DNA of 64,000 nt, taken from NCBI GenBank assembly GCA_035772405.1, contig JAYKKM010000349.1, forward strand, positions 1,045,001 to 1,109,000, in the 5' to 3' direction. The notes below the pieces were generated by a model. It was not told the DNA's origin, searched no databases, and worked only from the letters and a program-made list of their open reading frames with translations. The position numbers and the translations under genes are program-made. This DNA comes from Chrysogorgia sp. JL179-B06. Its lineage: Eukaryota > Cnidaria > Anthozoa > Scleralcyonacea > Chrysogorgiidae. Below, one piece after another: positions 20,626-28,525 of this stretch. Every line of letters begins with the position of its first letter. The first letter of the stretch is position 1.

Positions 20626-21393
20626 CTAAAAAGTCTCTTTACAATAGCGTCTCTCATGGTTACTCAACGCTGATTTATTTTTAAATTTACGAAAACACTG
20701 GGAACACTGAAACCCAACGTCAAAGAGATATTTTATTACCGTGGTAATAGCGTCGTCGTACGAGTCGCACAACAACGTTAGATAACCAGCGGATTTGTAT
20801 CTGAGTAGCAGAGACTCCTGCTCTTTAGATGTCTTACCTGTACCACCTGGATTCTTGAACTCAATCACGAGTCCGCTGTGCTGTCGGTTTGCATTGGCAA
20901 TAATCAAGTCAGGCGTTCCACGTTGGTAACCTTTTTTCCACGAATTTATTCTTTTACTCGAAGTGTCTTGATTCTCACCACAAGCGGCTATCAAAATAGC
21001 TTCTGGATAATATTTCCTAAGAAAACCAACAACTTTCGTATGAAGGTCGAACTCGGTGATCATTTTAAATTGATTGTGTTTGAGACCGACGTCAGCTAAA
21101 CTTTTTCTAACGCTTGGTAAGACTTCTGAGTGCACCCACCTTCCAAAGTGTTTCGCACGCTCCAATTTACTCGAGAACGTCAATGAGTAGACTCCAAGTT
21201 CGTTGATAAACGAGGCTTGTTCCATCTTCATTTCGCAATCAGGTTCGACGTGGTCGTTGACTGCATCTTTTGGTCGAGCATAACCTAGAGCGCTCGCGAC
21301 TTCTTTCGCTTTGAACCATATTTCACCGTTGTGATTAACCGTCGTGATTTGGTGACCATCGAAATCAAATAGTTGAGGCGTTATGGAAGTCAT
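20626..21393 (-). CDS. BRO-N / VRR-NUC nuclease / zinc-finger fusion
   Basis: The 255-residue protein has three parts. Residues ~8-98 form a BRO-N domain (WFKAKEVASALGYARPKDAV, then ELGVYSLTF and WVHSEVLPSVRKS), a DNA-binding domain of phages and large DNA viruses. Residues ~115-220 resemble a VRR-NUC endonuclease, with GTPDLII and GLVIEFK giving the PD-(D/E)xK residues, and a GENQDTSSKR stretch. A C-terminal Cys2His2-type finger follows (CSQCFRKFKNKSALSNHERR, next His replaced by Cys). I use the ATG at 21393; the codon just upstream is GTG. TATAATATAG precedes it. A role in DNA processing, recombination or anti-competitor nuclease activity is possible; unproven. Confidence 0.85.
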   Translation of the reverse strand: MTSITPQLFDFDGHQITTVNHNGEIWFKAKEVASALGYARPKDAVNDHVEPDCEMKMEQASFINELGVYSLTFSSKLERAKHFGRWVHSEVLPSVRKSLADVGLKHNQFKMITEFDLHTKVVGFLRKYYPEAILIAACGENQDTSSKRINSWKKGYQRGTPDLIIANANRQHSGLVIEFKNPGGTGKTSKEQESLLLRYKSAGYLTLLCDSYDDAITTVIKYLFDVGFQCSQCFRKFKNKSALSNHERRYCKETF

Positions 21394-21423
21394 CACTATA
21401 TTATAGTCTCCTACAAAAAAAAA

Positions 21424-21564
21424 CTACTCGACATAGGTGTTGGGTTTTTTATAGATCTGGTTTGTTGTGTACCAATGCATTAGGTGTGTTTTATTAGTCC
21501 TCAGTTTTCTACGTCGTCTGAAAAAGTTTCTAATGTTACGAGCCAGTTTTCTAAGCCAACCCAT
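21424..21564 (-). CDS. 46-aa basic micro-protein (new small ORF)
   Basis: A short frame starts ATG at 21564, nine bases after the stop of the gene at 21573-21779, and ends TAG at 21424-21426. The N-terminal half is strongly basic and amphipathic (MGWLRKLARNIRNFF followed by RRRRKL); the rest is polar with Tyr and Thr. It starts Met-Gly, as do the two myristoylation-motif proteins of the element. A DNA-condensing core protein or a membrane-active peptide would both fit. The tight spacing supports it as a real gene, but no homology is known to me. Confidence 0.55.
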   Translation of the reverse strand: MGWLRKLARNIRNFFRRRRKLRTNKTHLMHWYTTNQIYKKPNTYVE

Positions 21565-21572
21565 TACATAAC

Positions 21573-21779
21573 TTAAGTCACGTCTCCCACCACCCCCACA
21601 GTGTCTGACTCTGGTAACATAATAGGTTTGCCGTAAGTCTTTTTAGACCTCATACCAATCTCAGCGTGGAGCTCGAGAGTAACGTCACCGCGACCAAATG
21701 ATCCACCAGCTTTGAACATGTGATCAGTCGTCTTATTTATTTTATATATTTCACGAGGTCTCGAAATACATGCTCCCAT
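21573..21779 (-). CDS. 68-aa protein with N-myristoylation motif
   Basis: It starts MGACISR, a good N-myristoylation context (Gly2, Ser6) with Cys4 possibly palmitoylated, so membrane targeting is likely. The body is polar with FKAGGSFGRGDVTLELHAEI and no hydrophobic segment. The start codon follows the stop of the fibre-like gene by one base. Family not recognised. A small lipid-anchored virion protein is a reasonable guess. Confidence 0.7.
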   Translation of the reverse strand: MGACISRPREIYKINKTTDHMFKAGGSFGRGDVTLELHAEIGMRSKKTYGKPIMLPESDTVGVVGDVT

Positions 21780-22730
21780 TTACTTTACACCATATTCCTT
21801 CATCATTTCTCCACCCATGATTATGATGTCTCGGTTCGTCATGTAGCCACTCACAATTTTCACGCCGTAGAATTCTATCAACGATGGGTACGCATAAGGT
21901 GCGAGTGGTATTCTTGGTCGATGTATTCCAAAAATTGTTCCATAGGGTGTGCCTATTTTTTTCATGTTCGCTACGAAGTCTGAGTCGGTTGACTTAACGT
22001 TATTGACCCTGACATGTGAATTGTACATTTGCCAGTGTATCGATATCATGTGCATTTTACTTATGTCGACGTCACTTGGAATAGTGCATATGCTCTCCAT
22101 CGCTGGGATGCTACCACCATACGCGAGTCCATTAGTCATACCAGTCTTGTACCCTATGAACTTATCCCACTGACCATCATCGTTTGATATAATTGTCTCC
22201 CAATTTGATCCAGCGGTGCGAGTAGGTAACCTCACCACAACAAAAATAGAGAGATCACACCATTGCATACTGGGACAATTAAAATGGAGACCTGACTCAA
22301 GTGGGATTGGTGTTAACACAGGTGATAGAAAACTTTGGCTTACACCGCTGATGCCAACAATAGGACCATAAGCCGGGTTGTTTTGCACTAATTTACTTGT
22401 TTCACCAATAGCTTTCACTTTGTTTGAACCATTGGTGTGAAATTCCACGTTTTTTAAGGCGTGTGTGCTAACGTTGAAGTCGAGCACAACATTGTAGGAC
22501 TGACTCTTGAGGAAACCTGATAGCGATTGCTCTAGAGTTCTTTTATTCGCGGCATCTGAGTCATCGACTGGGTCTGCTACGTTTTTTATCGCTGAGCCTT
22601 GCATGTCTATTATTCCAGACATCCTTCCACCAGTCGCACTTAATTTAGGATCTTCGTCCAGATGCCTTTTCGTTCTCTTTAGTATTTTATCGTGAGGGTC
22701 GTCAGACTCATACCCATAGTTTAGACTCAT
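21780..22730 (-). CDS. Fibre-like / putative receptor-binding structural protein
   Basis: The 316-residue protein has an N-terminal basic stretch (about 15-25) and a collar-type motif at about 34-64 (SGIIDMQGSAIKNVADP, then DSDAANKR). That pattern is familiar from the shaft and neck of phage tail fibres and from fibre-like proteins of Polintons and related viruses. A short helix follows. The C-terminal ~230 residues look like a beta-rich globular domain, with FVVVRLPTR, WETIISNDDGQWDKFIGY and HMISIHW patterns suggestive of a concanavalin/LamG-like fold. It probably projects from the capsid vertex. The gene starts 2 bp after the stop of the 494-aa gene and ends next to the 68-aa gene. Confidence 0.72.
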   Translation of the reverse strand: MSLNYGYESDDPHDKILKRTKRHLDEDPKLSATGGRMSGIIDMQGSAIKNVADPVDDSDAANKRTLEQSLSGFLKSQSYNVVLDFNVSTHALKNVEFHTNGSNKVKAIGETSKLVQNNPAYGPIVGISGVSQSFLSPVLTPIPLESGLHFNCPSMQWCDLSIFVVVRLPTRTAGSNWETIISNDDGQWDKFIGYKTGMTNGLAYGGSIPAMESICTIPSDVDISKMHMISIHWQMYNSHVRVNNVKSTDSDFVANMKKIGTPYGTIFGIHRPRIPLAPYAYPSLIEFYGVKIVSGYMTNRDIIIMGGEMMKEYGVK

Positions 22731-22732
22731 TA

Positions 22733-24217
22733 CTACTTCAAGGTGTATTTGGTTAGCAGATAACCAGAGACTGCTGAGAACCCTAACACTATCGCCAACG
22801 TTGTCGTGTCTGACTCACTTGTGGGAAGTGCTTCTCTCATGGGAAGTGATGCCGCACTTTTTTGGTAAACTTTTTTAGCCACAAGATTACTTAGCGCCGT
22901 CACATTTTCTTGGCGGGCTTTTTTCTTCACGGTTGTTGGCACTACTAATGAGTGAGTCACCACATTTTCTTGGTGGACTTTTTTAGCCGTAATTGTTGGT
23001 GTTGTTGCATTCAAGCTAGTGTTCACCCCAAATTTCATGGACTCTGTAGCAACCTTTAATAAGTTGTTGTACCCGGCGATTTTATTCTTGAGAATTACTA
23101 CATTGCTTGGCATTAACCACGTACTTGGCGACACTGCGAGATTTTGGACAACGTTGGTGTCTCTAATCGATTTGTTCATGTTGAGAATCCATGTCGACAC
23201 GTCATACTGAATAACACTGTCAGAAAACAACTTGCGGAATTCTTGTTGGGTTTCTAGACTTCCTGCAGAACCACCAACGACTGATACACGCGTTCTCGCT
23301 TGCGCACCAAGTGTGGAGTACACAAAGGCTTCTATGCTCTGATTTAGATATTGCAACCCAATGTTGGTAAAGCCGTCTGAGAGTCGTGCGACGTATCGTT
23401 TGTAATCGTTATGGGTGTCGTTGAGTGTGAAGACTCTGGATTCACCTAAAGTACCATCGCTAAGGACTTTATTCTGGTAGTAGTGCCTTCTGGGAATCTT
23501 GGAAATCTTACCATACAATTCAGAGGCGTTGAATTCTCTACTTATTGATCTCATGGTCTCGCCACCCTCCATTCTTCTGAGAAGTCTCCTAATGGTGAAG
23601 TACAAATGAAATCTCATCACACTTGTGACCACAGGATGAACTTCTTGTGACACTGATAGATGTTGCAGCGAGACTCCACAACAGAAACTCGCACAATACG
23701 TCGCGAACACAACGCGATAGTAAGACTCGCTGTCATCCCACTCTGATTTTGTCTTTGACGTGGTGACTCGCAAGACTGGTAGCTTTGACATGAAGTAACT
23801 ACTTTGGTTAACGAAAACTTTGAAATTATTCACTGGATAATTCAACACATTTTCTGTTGGATAGCCATCCCAAAGCCCCCAGTGGTTTTTATGACCTTTT
23901 GGCAGTGGTTGGATAGCCCCACCACCTTGCCATATTATTGGGAACTTACTATTGTGTAGCCACTTCCACATGTTTTTGTTATTTTTGAAGGTTGCGCTGG
24001 TTATGTCTGTGCTAAGGATGTCATTGTTTCTGAAATACACGTCGACACTCATGATCTTACCATCTTGCGAGATATTTGGATAGAGCTCGAATTTGCTTAG
24101 AGTGGCGTGGGGGTACTTTTTGATGAGGTCTGCTTTTGCGTCGTGTGCAGCCTTCGATGTGTTAGCCATCGCGAGTTTGTAGTACTTTCCATAGTACTCA
24201 CGAAGGGCTCTCTGCAT
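22733..24217 (-). CDS. 494-aa Polinton protein with C-terminal membrane anchor
   Basis: The large N-terminal region (1-400) has a DVYFRNNDIL stretch, an aromatic IWQGGGAIQPLPKGHKNHWG block and a basic HLYFTIRRLLRRMEGG helix. Residues about 405-455 contain three diverged copies of a ~21-residue repeat (KKVHQENV, KKKARQENV, KKVYQKSA). The C-terminus is one transmembrane segment (about 472-492, TTLAIVLGFSAVSGYLL). Size and place beside the capsid genes suggest one of the unnamed conserved Polinton virion proteins (PX/PW type), but I cannot assign which. It diverges from the penton-like gene with only 21 bp between start codons. Confidence 0.7.
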   Translation of the reverse strand: MQRALREYYGKYYKLAMANTSKAAHDAKADLIKKYPHATLSKFELYPNISQDGKIMSVDVYFRNNDILSTDITSATFKNNKNMWKWLHNSKFPIIWQGGGAIQPLPKGHKNHWGLWDGYPTENVLNYPVNNFKVFVNQSSYFMSKLPVLRVTTSKTKSEWDDSESYYRVVFATYCASFCCGVSLQHLSVSQEVHPVVTSVMRFHLYFTIRRLLRRMEGGETMRSISREFNASELYGKISKIPRRHYYQNKVLSDGTLGESRVFTLNDTHNDYKRYVARLSDGFTNIGLQYLNQSIEAFVYSTLGAQARTRVSVVGGSAGSLETQQEFRKLFSDSVIQYDVSTWILNMNKSIRDTNVVQNLAVSPSTWLMPSNVVILKNKIAGYNNLLKVATESMKFGVNTSLNATTPTITAKKVHQENVVTHSLVVPTTVKKKARQENVTALSNLVAKKVYQKSAASLPMREALPTSESDTTTLAIVLGFSAVSGYLLTKYTLK

Positions 24218-24238
24218 ATAATATACTGTATGTTATAC
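24218..24238. promoter_or_regulatory. 21-bp bidirectional start region
   Basis: The start codons of the 494-aa gene (minus, 24217) and the penton-like gene (plus, 24239) are 21 bp apart. The spacer is AT-rich and contains GTATGTTATA on the plus strand and, on the minus strand, GTATATTAT directly before the ATG. Both genes therefore must have very short leaders or overlapping promoters. Confidence 0.6.
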
Positions 24239-24940
24239 ATGACGCGAAAGTTGACAGTACTCATTGAAGGTGCGGAAAAAGTTGTGTCCTTTGACAACGC
24301 GATGATGGTCATACACGATAACCCATACATTGTGGTCAAGACAGCCACTGTGTTTTGGGACTACCATAACACAACAAACGACGACAGCATTCAGGTCTTC
24401 ACGCTGGATAACTCTAGGGTTGGCTCTTTTAAAAAGATTAAAGTGGGTGAAGGGTACTTTAGCTTCGACGCATTGGTCAAAGTCTTGAAACATGAGTCTA
24501 GCGAGCTTAAGGTGGATCTTGAGATAGAGAAACTAGTGCCCACAGGTAAATGTAGGGTCAAGGTTAGTAGTTCAGCTGTGTTAGACACCCTTGGGCCTCT
24601 ACTTGGTTTCGCGAAGGGTGAGGTGATTCAGAATGACTCACAGTGGCACACTAGCCCGAACGAGGTCGACATGTATAGAGGCCTGAAGTACATAGAAGTT
24701 TCGTGTGACATTGTTGAAACGGAGAGCGACGTGGGTATTGATGGGAAGCGTAGCGATGTGATCACAACGTTGCCAATACCTACCGAACAGTCATTGAAAG
24801 GGTCAGTGCAACGTCATGTAGACATTGAGTCAAAGGTGGGCATTAAAAAAGGTGTTTACTCAAGTATGACGTTTCGCGTCAAACCAAATAACAGTGGTCT
24901 CAAAATTGGCGCGGTGTTATTGGAACTGTATATTGTGTGA
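24239..24940 (+). CDS. Minor capsid (penton-like, single jelly-roll) protein
   Basis: The 233-residue protein starts at the ATG at 24239 (MTRKLTVLIEG); a longer in-frame extension upstream lies inside the divergent gene and lacks a proper start. Beta-strand-rich sequence throughout, a LLGFAKGEVIQNDSQWHTS loop and the C-terminal LKIGAVLLELYIV strand agree in size and position with the single-jelly-roll minor capsid proteins that form Polinton pentons. The 3' end (TGA 24938-24940) is followed by the integrase ATG after five bases. Assignment rests on layout and fold-like pattern, not on a catalytic motif. Confidence 0.72.
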   Translation: MTRKLTVLIEGAEKVVSFDNAMMVIHDNPYIVVKTATVFWDYHNTTNDDSIQVFTLDNSRVGSFKKIKVGEGYFSFDALVKVLKHESSELKVDLEIEKLVPTGKCRVKVSSSAVLDTLGPLLGFAKGEVIQNDSQWHTSPNEVDMYRGLKYIEVSCDIVETESDVGIDGKRSDVITTLPIPTEQSLKGSVQRHVDIESKVGIKKGVYSSMTFRVKPNNSGLKIGAVLLELYIV

Positions 24941-24945
24941 ATTAT

Positions 24946-26049
24946 ATGGAGCTTGGTGTGGAAACAGAGCAAGGGTTGCGAGACATTTACTATAATCCTA
25001 AGACAGGGTTCAGTGGTGTAGAGAGGTTGTATCAAAGCGCATTGGGGGACGGATTGAAAGTAACTAGAAAAACAGTGAAAGAATGGTTGACAGCGCAGGA
25101 CACCTACACTAGGTACAAACCCATTGTGAGAAGGCATAAATTCCGCGCGACTTTTGTTGGGTCTCTTGGTGAAGAGCTCCAAATGGACTTAGTGGACATG
25201 AGTAAGTATTCAAAACAGAACAAGGGGTACTATTGGATACTGACAGGCATTGAAATATTGAGTAGATATGCTTTCGGCATTGCAGTTTATAGAAAAGACA
25301 CTAAGAACATGACTAAGACTGTTGGAAAATTGTTGAACGACTTCAAAGATCGGTTTGGGGCCACACCTAAGTTAGCACAATTCGATGATGGACTTGAATT
25401 CTACAATGTTGGGGTGAAAAGTTTGCTGAAAAAACATGGTGTTGAATATTTCAGCACTAAGAGTGATAAAAAGGCTGCCGTTGTTGAGCGTTTTAATAGA
25501 AGTCTGAAGAGCATTATGTGGAAGTATTTTTATACCCGTGGAACGTACAAATGGATTGACGTTCTCGACCAGTTTGTGAGCAATTATAATAGCAATGTGA
25601 ATCGAAGCATTATGATGAAGCCAAAGGATGTCGATAAGTCAAATGAAGGCGAAGTGTGGACCACTTTGTTTGGTCATCATTTCGCAGACAATCCATTACC
25701 AAAGTTTAGAGTTGGTCAATCGGTGAGAATTAGTAAATACAAGAGTGTGTTCACAAAGGGCTATGAAGCCAACTTCACTGAGGAGCTGTTTAAAGTGGTA
25801 AAGGTTATTCGTGGCGATCCGAATGTGTATGAAATTGAGGACCACACCGGTGAACAGATTATTGGGAAATTTTATGAACAGGAATTATCGCTGGTCAATA
25901 GGAAACATGGCGACGATGTGTACAGAGTTGAAAAGGTGTTGAAAAGAAAGAAAGTCAGAGGGAAGAAGATGGCGCTGGTCAAATGGTTGGGTTATGAGAG
26001 TAAACATAATTCGTGGATACCAGAAAGCGATATTCAAAATGTGAGCTAA
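24946..26049 (+). CDS. INT: Retroviral-type integrase with C-terminal chromodomain
   Basis: The 367-residue rve-superfamily integrase joins the element to host DNA. I use the ATG at 24946; the in-frame codon at 24937 is GTG and overlaps the previous gene. Catalytic residues: first Asp in LQMDLVDM (~81), second Asp in AQFDDGLEF (~147), Glu in VVERFNRSLK (~181), a DDE triad. A tRNA-like substrate domain is absent. A chromodomain occupies about 318-367 (YRVEKVLKRKKV, ALVKWLGYESKHNSWIPESDI), which in related elements directs insertion to modified histones. The last ~40 bp are repeated at 27019-27058 behind the next gene. Confidence 0.95.
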   Translation: MELGVETEQGLRDIYYNPKTGFSGVERLYQSALGDGLKVTRKTVKEWLTAQDTYTRYKPIVRRHKFRATFVGSLGEELQMDLVDMSKYSKQNKGYYWILTGIEILSRYAFGIAVYRKDTKNMTKTVGKLLNDFKDRFGATPKLAQFDDGLEFYNVGVKSLLKKHGVEYFSTKSDKKAAVVERFNRSLKSIMWKYFYTRGTYKWIDVLDQFVSNYNSNVNRSIMMKPKDVDKSNEGEVWTTLFGHHFADNPLPKFRVGQSVRISKYKSVFTKGYEANFTEELFKVVKVIRGDPNVYEIEDHTGEQIIGKFYEQELSLVNRKHGDDVYRVEKVLKRKKVRGKKMALVKWLGYESKHNSWIPESDIQNVS

Positions 26050-26055
26050 TGTAAT

Positions 26056-27006
26056 ATGGCTGAAGGTGGTTTCGACGACCTTGAGGTGGAGAGATCTGAC
26101 GAGTACAAAGATGTCACTGACGATGAACTAAAGTATAGTCTCGAAAAAGCCACTCAAGATCGCAGACTAGCTCGGGACGACCCAAACGTCACAGTCGATG
26201 AGAAAATTAGACTAATTAGAGTGGAGAGTGGACTGAGGCGCGAACGTGATGTAAGATTTCGTCAACGCATGAAGAAGGATTTTAACGATATCACAACGCG
26301 GGTTAATGACATCGTAAGAGATCGTGAAGACGTTGCGGGGAGTGCGCCGTTGTTAGACACCACACACGCAGAGTACGTCGACATACCTGGACTAACACCA
26401 ATCGAGAACCGCGAGCTGAATAGCATGCTCAATCCAGGTGAGAATGTGATGTCTGAGTCGAGAGTAGGCGACACTGGCACATTGCAAATACGAGCAGACC
26501 ATTTTCAAGACTCGATAAACGAAGCGAGGAAAAAAATAGTAGAGCTTGATAGAGAGGACCTCACGATCGCAGAGAATGAAGAGTTCATCGATCTAGCTGA
26601 AAGAATGATTGGACTTAGACGGGCTAGAGACATGGTTATTGAACAGCGAGAAATGGAGGAAGTTAGAGAGCAGCAGGAAGTCGACATTGACAGGTTGCAG
26701 AAGTTCAAGAAATGGGTTAGAGAAAATATGGTTGGGTCAAGCGCTTTAGCGATTGCAATAGCTGCAATTATAACAACTATTATTATCGCTGGTAGGTCCA
26801 ATGTTATGAGAGGCGCTATGGTCACGAGGTCGTTTGCACAGGCTGTTAAAAATGCGATAACGAAGATGGGTCCATGGGCTGTTGGATTGGCGAACTTAGT
26901 TTATGACGCGCTGGTGGTAGGTGCGAAGGGTCTTGCCTGGTTAGCTCAAAATCTGTGGGTGTTTGCGGCGACATTCGCGTGGCTTGCGTACAATTATCTA
27001 AACTAG
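26056..27006 (+). CDS. Tandem paralogue A: helical protein with C-terminal membrane segments
   Basis: The 316-residue protein begins MAEGGFDDLEVE and is highly charged and helical through residue ~230, with long likely coiled coils (VDEKIRLIRVESGLRRERDV; QREMEEVREQQEVDIDRLQK). Its end is strongly hydrophobic: a segment ALAIAIAAIITTIIIAG (about 232-248) and then KMGPWAVGLANLVY and WLAQNLWVFAATFAW. It shares its N-terminal tag, the RVGDTGTLQIRADHF motif and the whole C-terminal ~100 residues with the next gene. It starts six bases after the integrase stop. Function unknown; a virion-internal membrane-active protein is a guess. Confidence 0.8.
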   Translation: MAEGGFDDLEVERSDEYKDVTDDELKYSLEKATQDRRLARDDPNVTVDEKIRLIRVESGLRRERDVRFRQRMKKDFNDITTRVNDIVRDREDVAGSAPLLDTTHAEYVDIPGLTPIENRELNSMLNPGENVMSESRVGDTGTLQIRADHFQDSINEARKKIVELDREDLTIAENEEFIDLAERMIGLRRARDMVIEQREMEEVREQQEVDIDRLQKFKKWVRENMVGSSALAIAIAAIITTIIIAGRSNVMRGAMVTRSFAQAVKNAITKMGPWAVGLANLVYDALVVGAKGLAWLAQNLWVFAATFAWLAYNYLN

Positions 27007-27065
27007 AGAGAAAATGTGATTCGTGGGAGTCAGAGAGCGATATTCAAAATGTGAGCTAATGTAAT
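27007..27065 (+). repeat. Copied integrase tail between the tandem paralogues
   Basis: Bases 27019-27079 repeat 26009-26069 with a few changes. They include the last codons of the integrase, its stop context GTGAGCTAATGTAATATGG and the first codons of the following gene. This is a scar of a tandem duplication of the paralogue, and it also copies whatever start signal lies there. Confidence 0.9.
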
Positions 27066-28502
27066 ATGGCTGAAGGTGGGGAAGTTTTTGACGAGATTGA
27101 GATGGAGAACCTTGGTAGAGCTTACACTGATGATCAAATAAACGTCGAACTTGAAAAACTCACTAAACGTATAGATTCAATTGAGGAAATATACATCGAC
27201 GACGATATACCACACATCGAACGTGTCGAGTATGAGAGATTGAATGAGGTAGCGAATAGATTGCAGGGCGAACTGGATAGAAGATGGGTTCAAGAAAGAG
27301 AGACGCCGTTCACCGACACCGACGATGGTAAAACGGTGACAATAAGGGGGACCAACACAGAAGTCCCAGCGGTAAAGTTTGTTGAACAGAAGTCGTATGG
27401 TGACGTCAATGACGTAAGTTTCAGCATAGCTTTTGGAGAGGAGGACGAAATTAGTAGAAGACTGGGTGAGCTAAACGCGTTCAACAAAGAGGTAACAGAA
27501 AATCAAGTAAAAAGAATCAAGCTAATAGATGATAGAATACGTGAGTTACACAAAAAAAAAAGACTCGGTCGTGACGACGCGTCAAGGAAAATAGTCGACA
27601 GATCATATGCGACGGGCTCAGGGTCCATTCTTTTCAAACCGATAAACAAAGATGGTAAATATGGAAAACCCAAACGAATTCTAATACCTGTGAAAAAAGG
27701 CTTGATCTACAGTAGAGCTGCGAATAGTAAAAACGCGATTGAGCAGTTCAAAAAGCTAGTTAGCCAAATCCCTGAGAGTACAGAAACAACAGCTGTCACA
27801 ACAGAAGTGGCCCCAGACGACTTCCCAGTGATTGAGACAAGAGTGGATAATGATGACATACCTGATCTATCATCAGACGAGAGCCGCGGGCTGAATGGTG
27901 TGCTTAACCCAAGCGATAGCGTGTTGCGTGAGTCGAGAATAGGTGACACTGGTGCGTTGCAAATACAAGCAGACCATTTTCAAGAAGCGATAGACGAATC
28001 GAACAAGAGATTGGCAGAGCTTAACAGAAAAGCTGAGCAAAGTGGTCTTACGAGTGATGAAGAGCGAGAGCGCGCCAGTTTGTTTGAAAGAGTGGGAGGA
28101 CTTGAGCGAGCCAGAGACAAAACCTTGGCACAGCGTGAGCTTGAAGAGGTTAGAGAGCAACAAGAGATCGACATTGACAGGTTTCAGAAATTTAAGGAAT
28201 GGGCTAAAGAAAATATGGTTGGGTTGAGCGCTGTAGCAATTTCAGTGGCTGGAATTATAACAACTATCATTATCGCTGGGAGATCTGCTGTTATGAGAGG
28301 CGCTATGGCTACGAGGTCGTTCGCACAGGCTGTTAAGAACGCAATCACGAAGATGGGTCCATGGGCTGTTGGGTTGGCTAATTTAGTTTACAATATGTTG
28401 ACGTTGGGTGCAAAGGGTCTCGCTTGGTTAGCTCAAAATCTATGGGTACTCGCGGTGGTACTTGCGTGGTTTGCTTATGACTATTACAAGCTAAAACGGT
28501 AG
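27066..28502 (+). CDS. Tandem paralogue B: longer helical protein with C-terminal membrane segments
   Basis: The 478-residue protein begins MAEGGEVFDEIEMEN and carries the same motifs as its neighbour (RIGDTGALQIQADHF near residue 299; VREQQEIDIDRFQKF; AVAISVAGIITTIIIAG; KMGPWAVGLANLVY). It differs by an added central region of ~120 residues, with KPINKDGKYGKPKRILIPVK and a Thr/Val/Pro-rich linker before the shared block. The C-terminal ~100 residues are the most alike, which suggests that the hydrophobic tail is the working part. The start site matches paralogue A. Function unknown. Confidence 0.8.
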   Translation: MAEGGEVFDEIEMENLGRAYTDDQINVELEKLTKRIDSIEEIYIDDDIPHIERVEYERLNEVANRLQGELDRRWVQERETPFTDTDDGKTVTIRGTNTEVPAVKFVEQKSYGDVNDVSFSIAFGEEDEISRRLGELNAFNKEVTENQVKRIKLIDDRIRELHKKKRLGRDDASRKIVDRSYATGSGSILFKPINKDGKYGKPKRILIPVKKGLIYSRAANSKNAIEQFKKLVSQIPESTETTAVTTEVAPDDFPVIETRVDNDDIPDLSSDESRGLNGVLNPSDSVLRESRIGDTGALQIQADHFQEAIDESNKRLAELNRKAEQSGLTSDEERERASLFERVGGLERARDKTLAQRELEEVREQQEIDIDRFQKFKEWAKENMVGLSAVAISVAGIITTIIIAGRSAVMRGAMATRSFAQAVKNAITKMGPWAVGLANLVYNMLTLGAKGLAWLAQNLWVLAVVLAWFAYDYYKLKR

Positions 28503-28525
28503 CGATAAAACATGTGTAAAGGTAT

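Noticed and set aside
24107..24238. N-terminal extension of the penton-like gene.
   Set aside because: It lies inside the divergent 494-aa gene, and the ATG at 24239 has the element's usual upstream motif.
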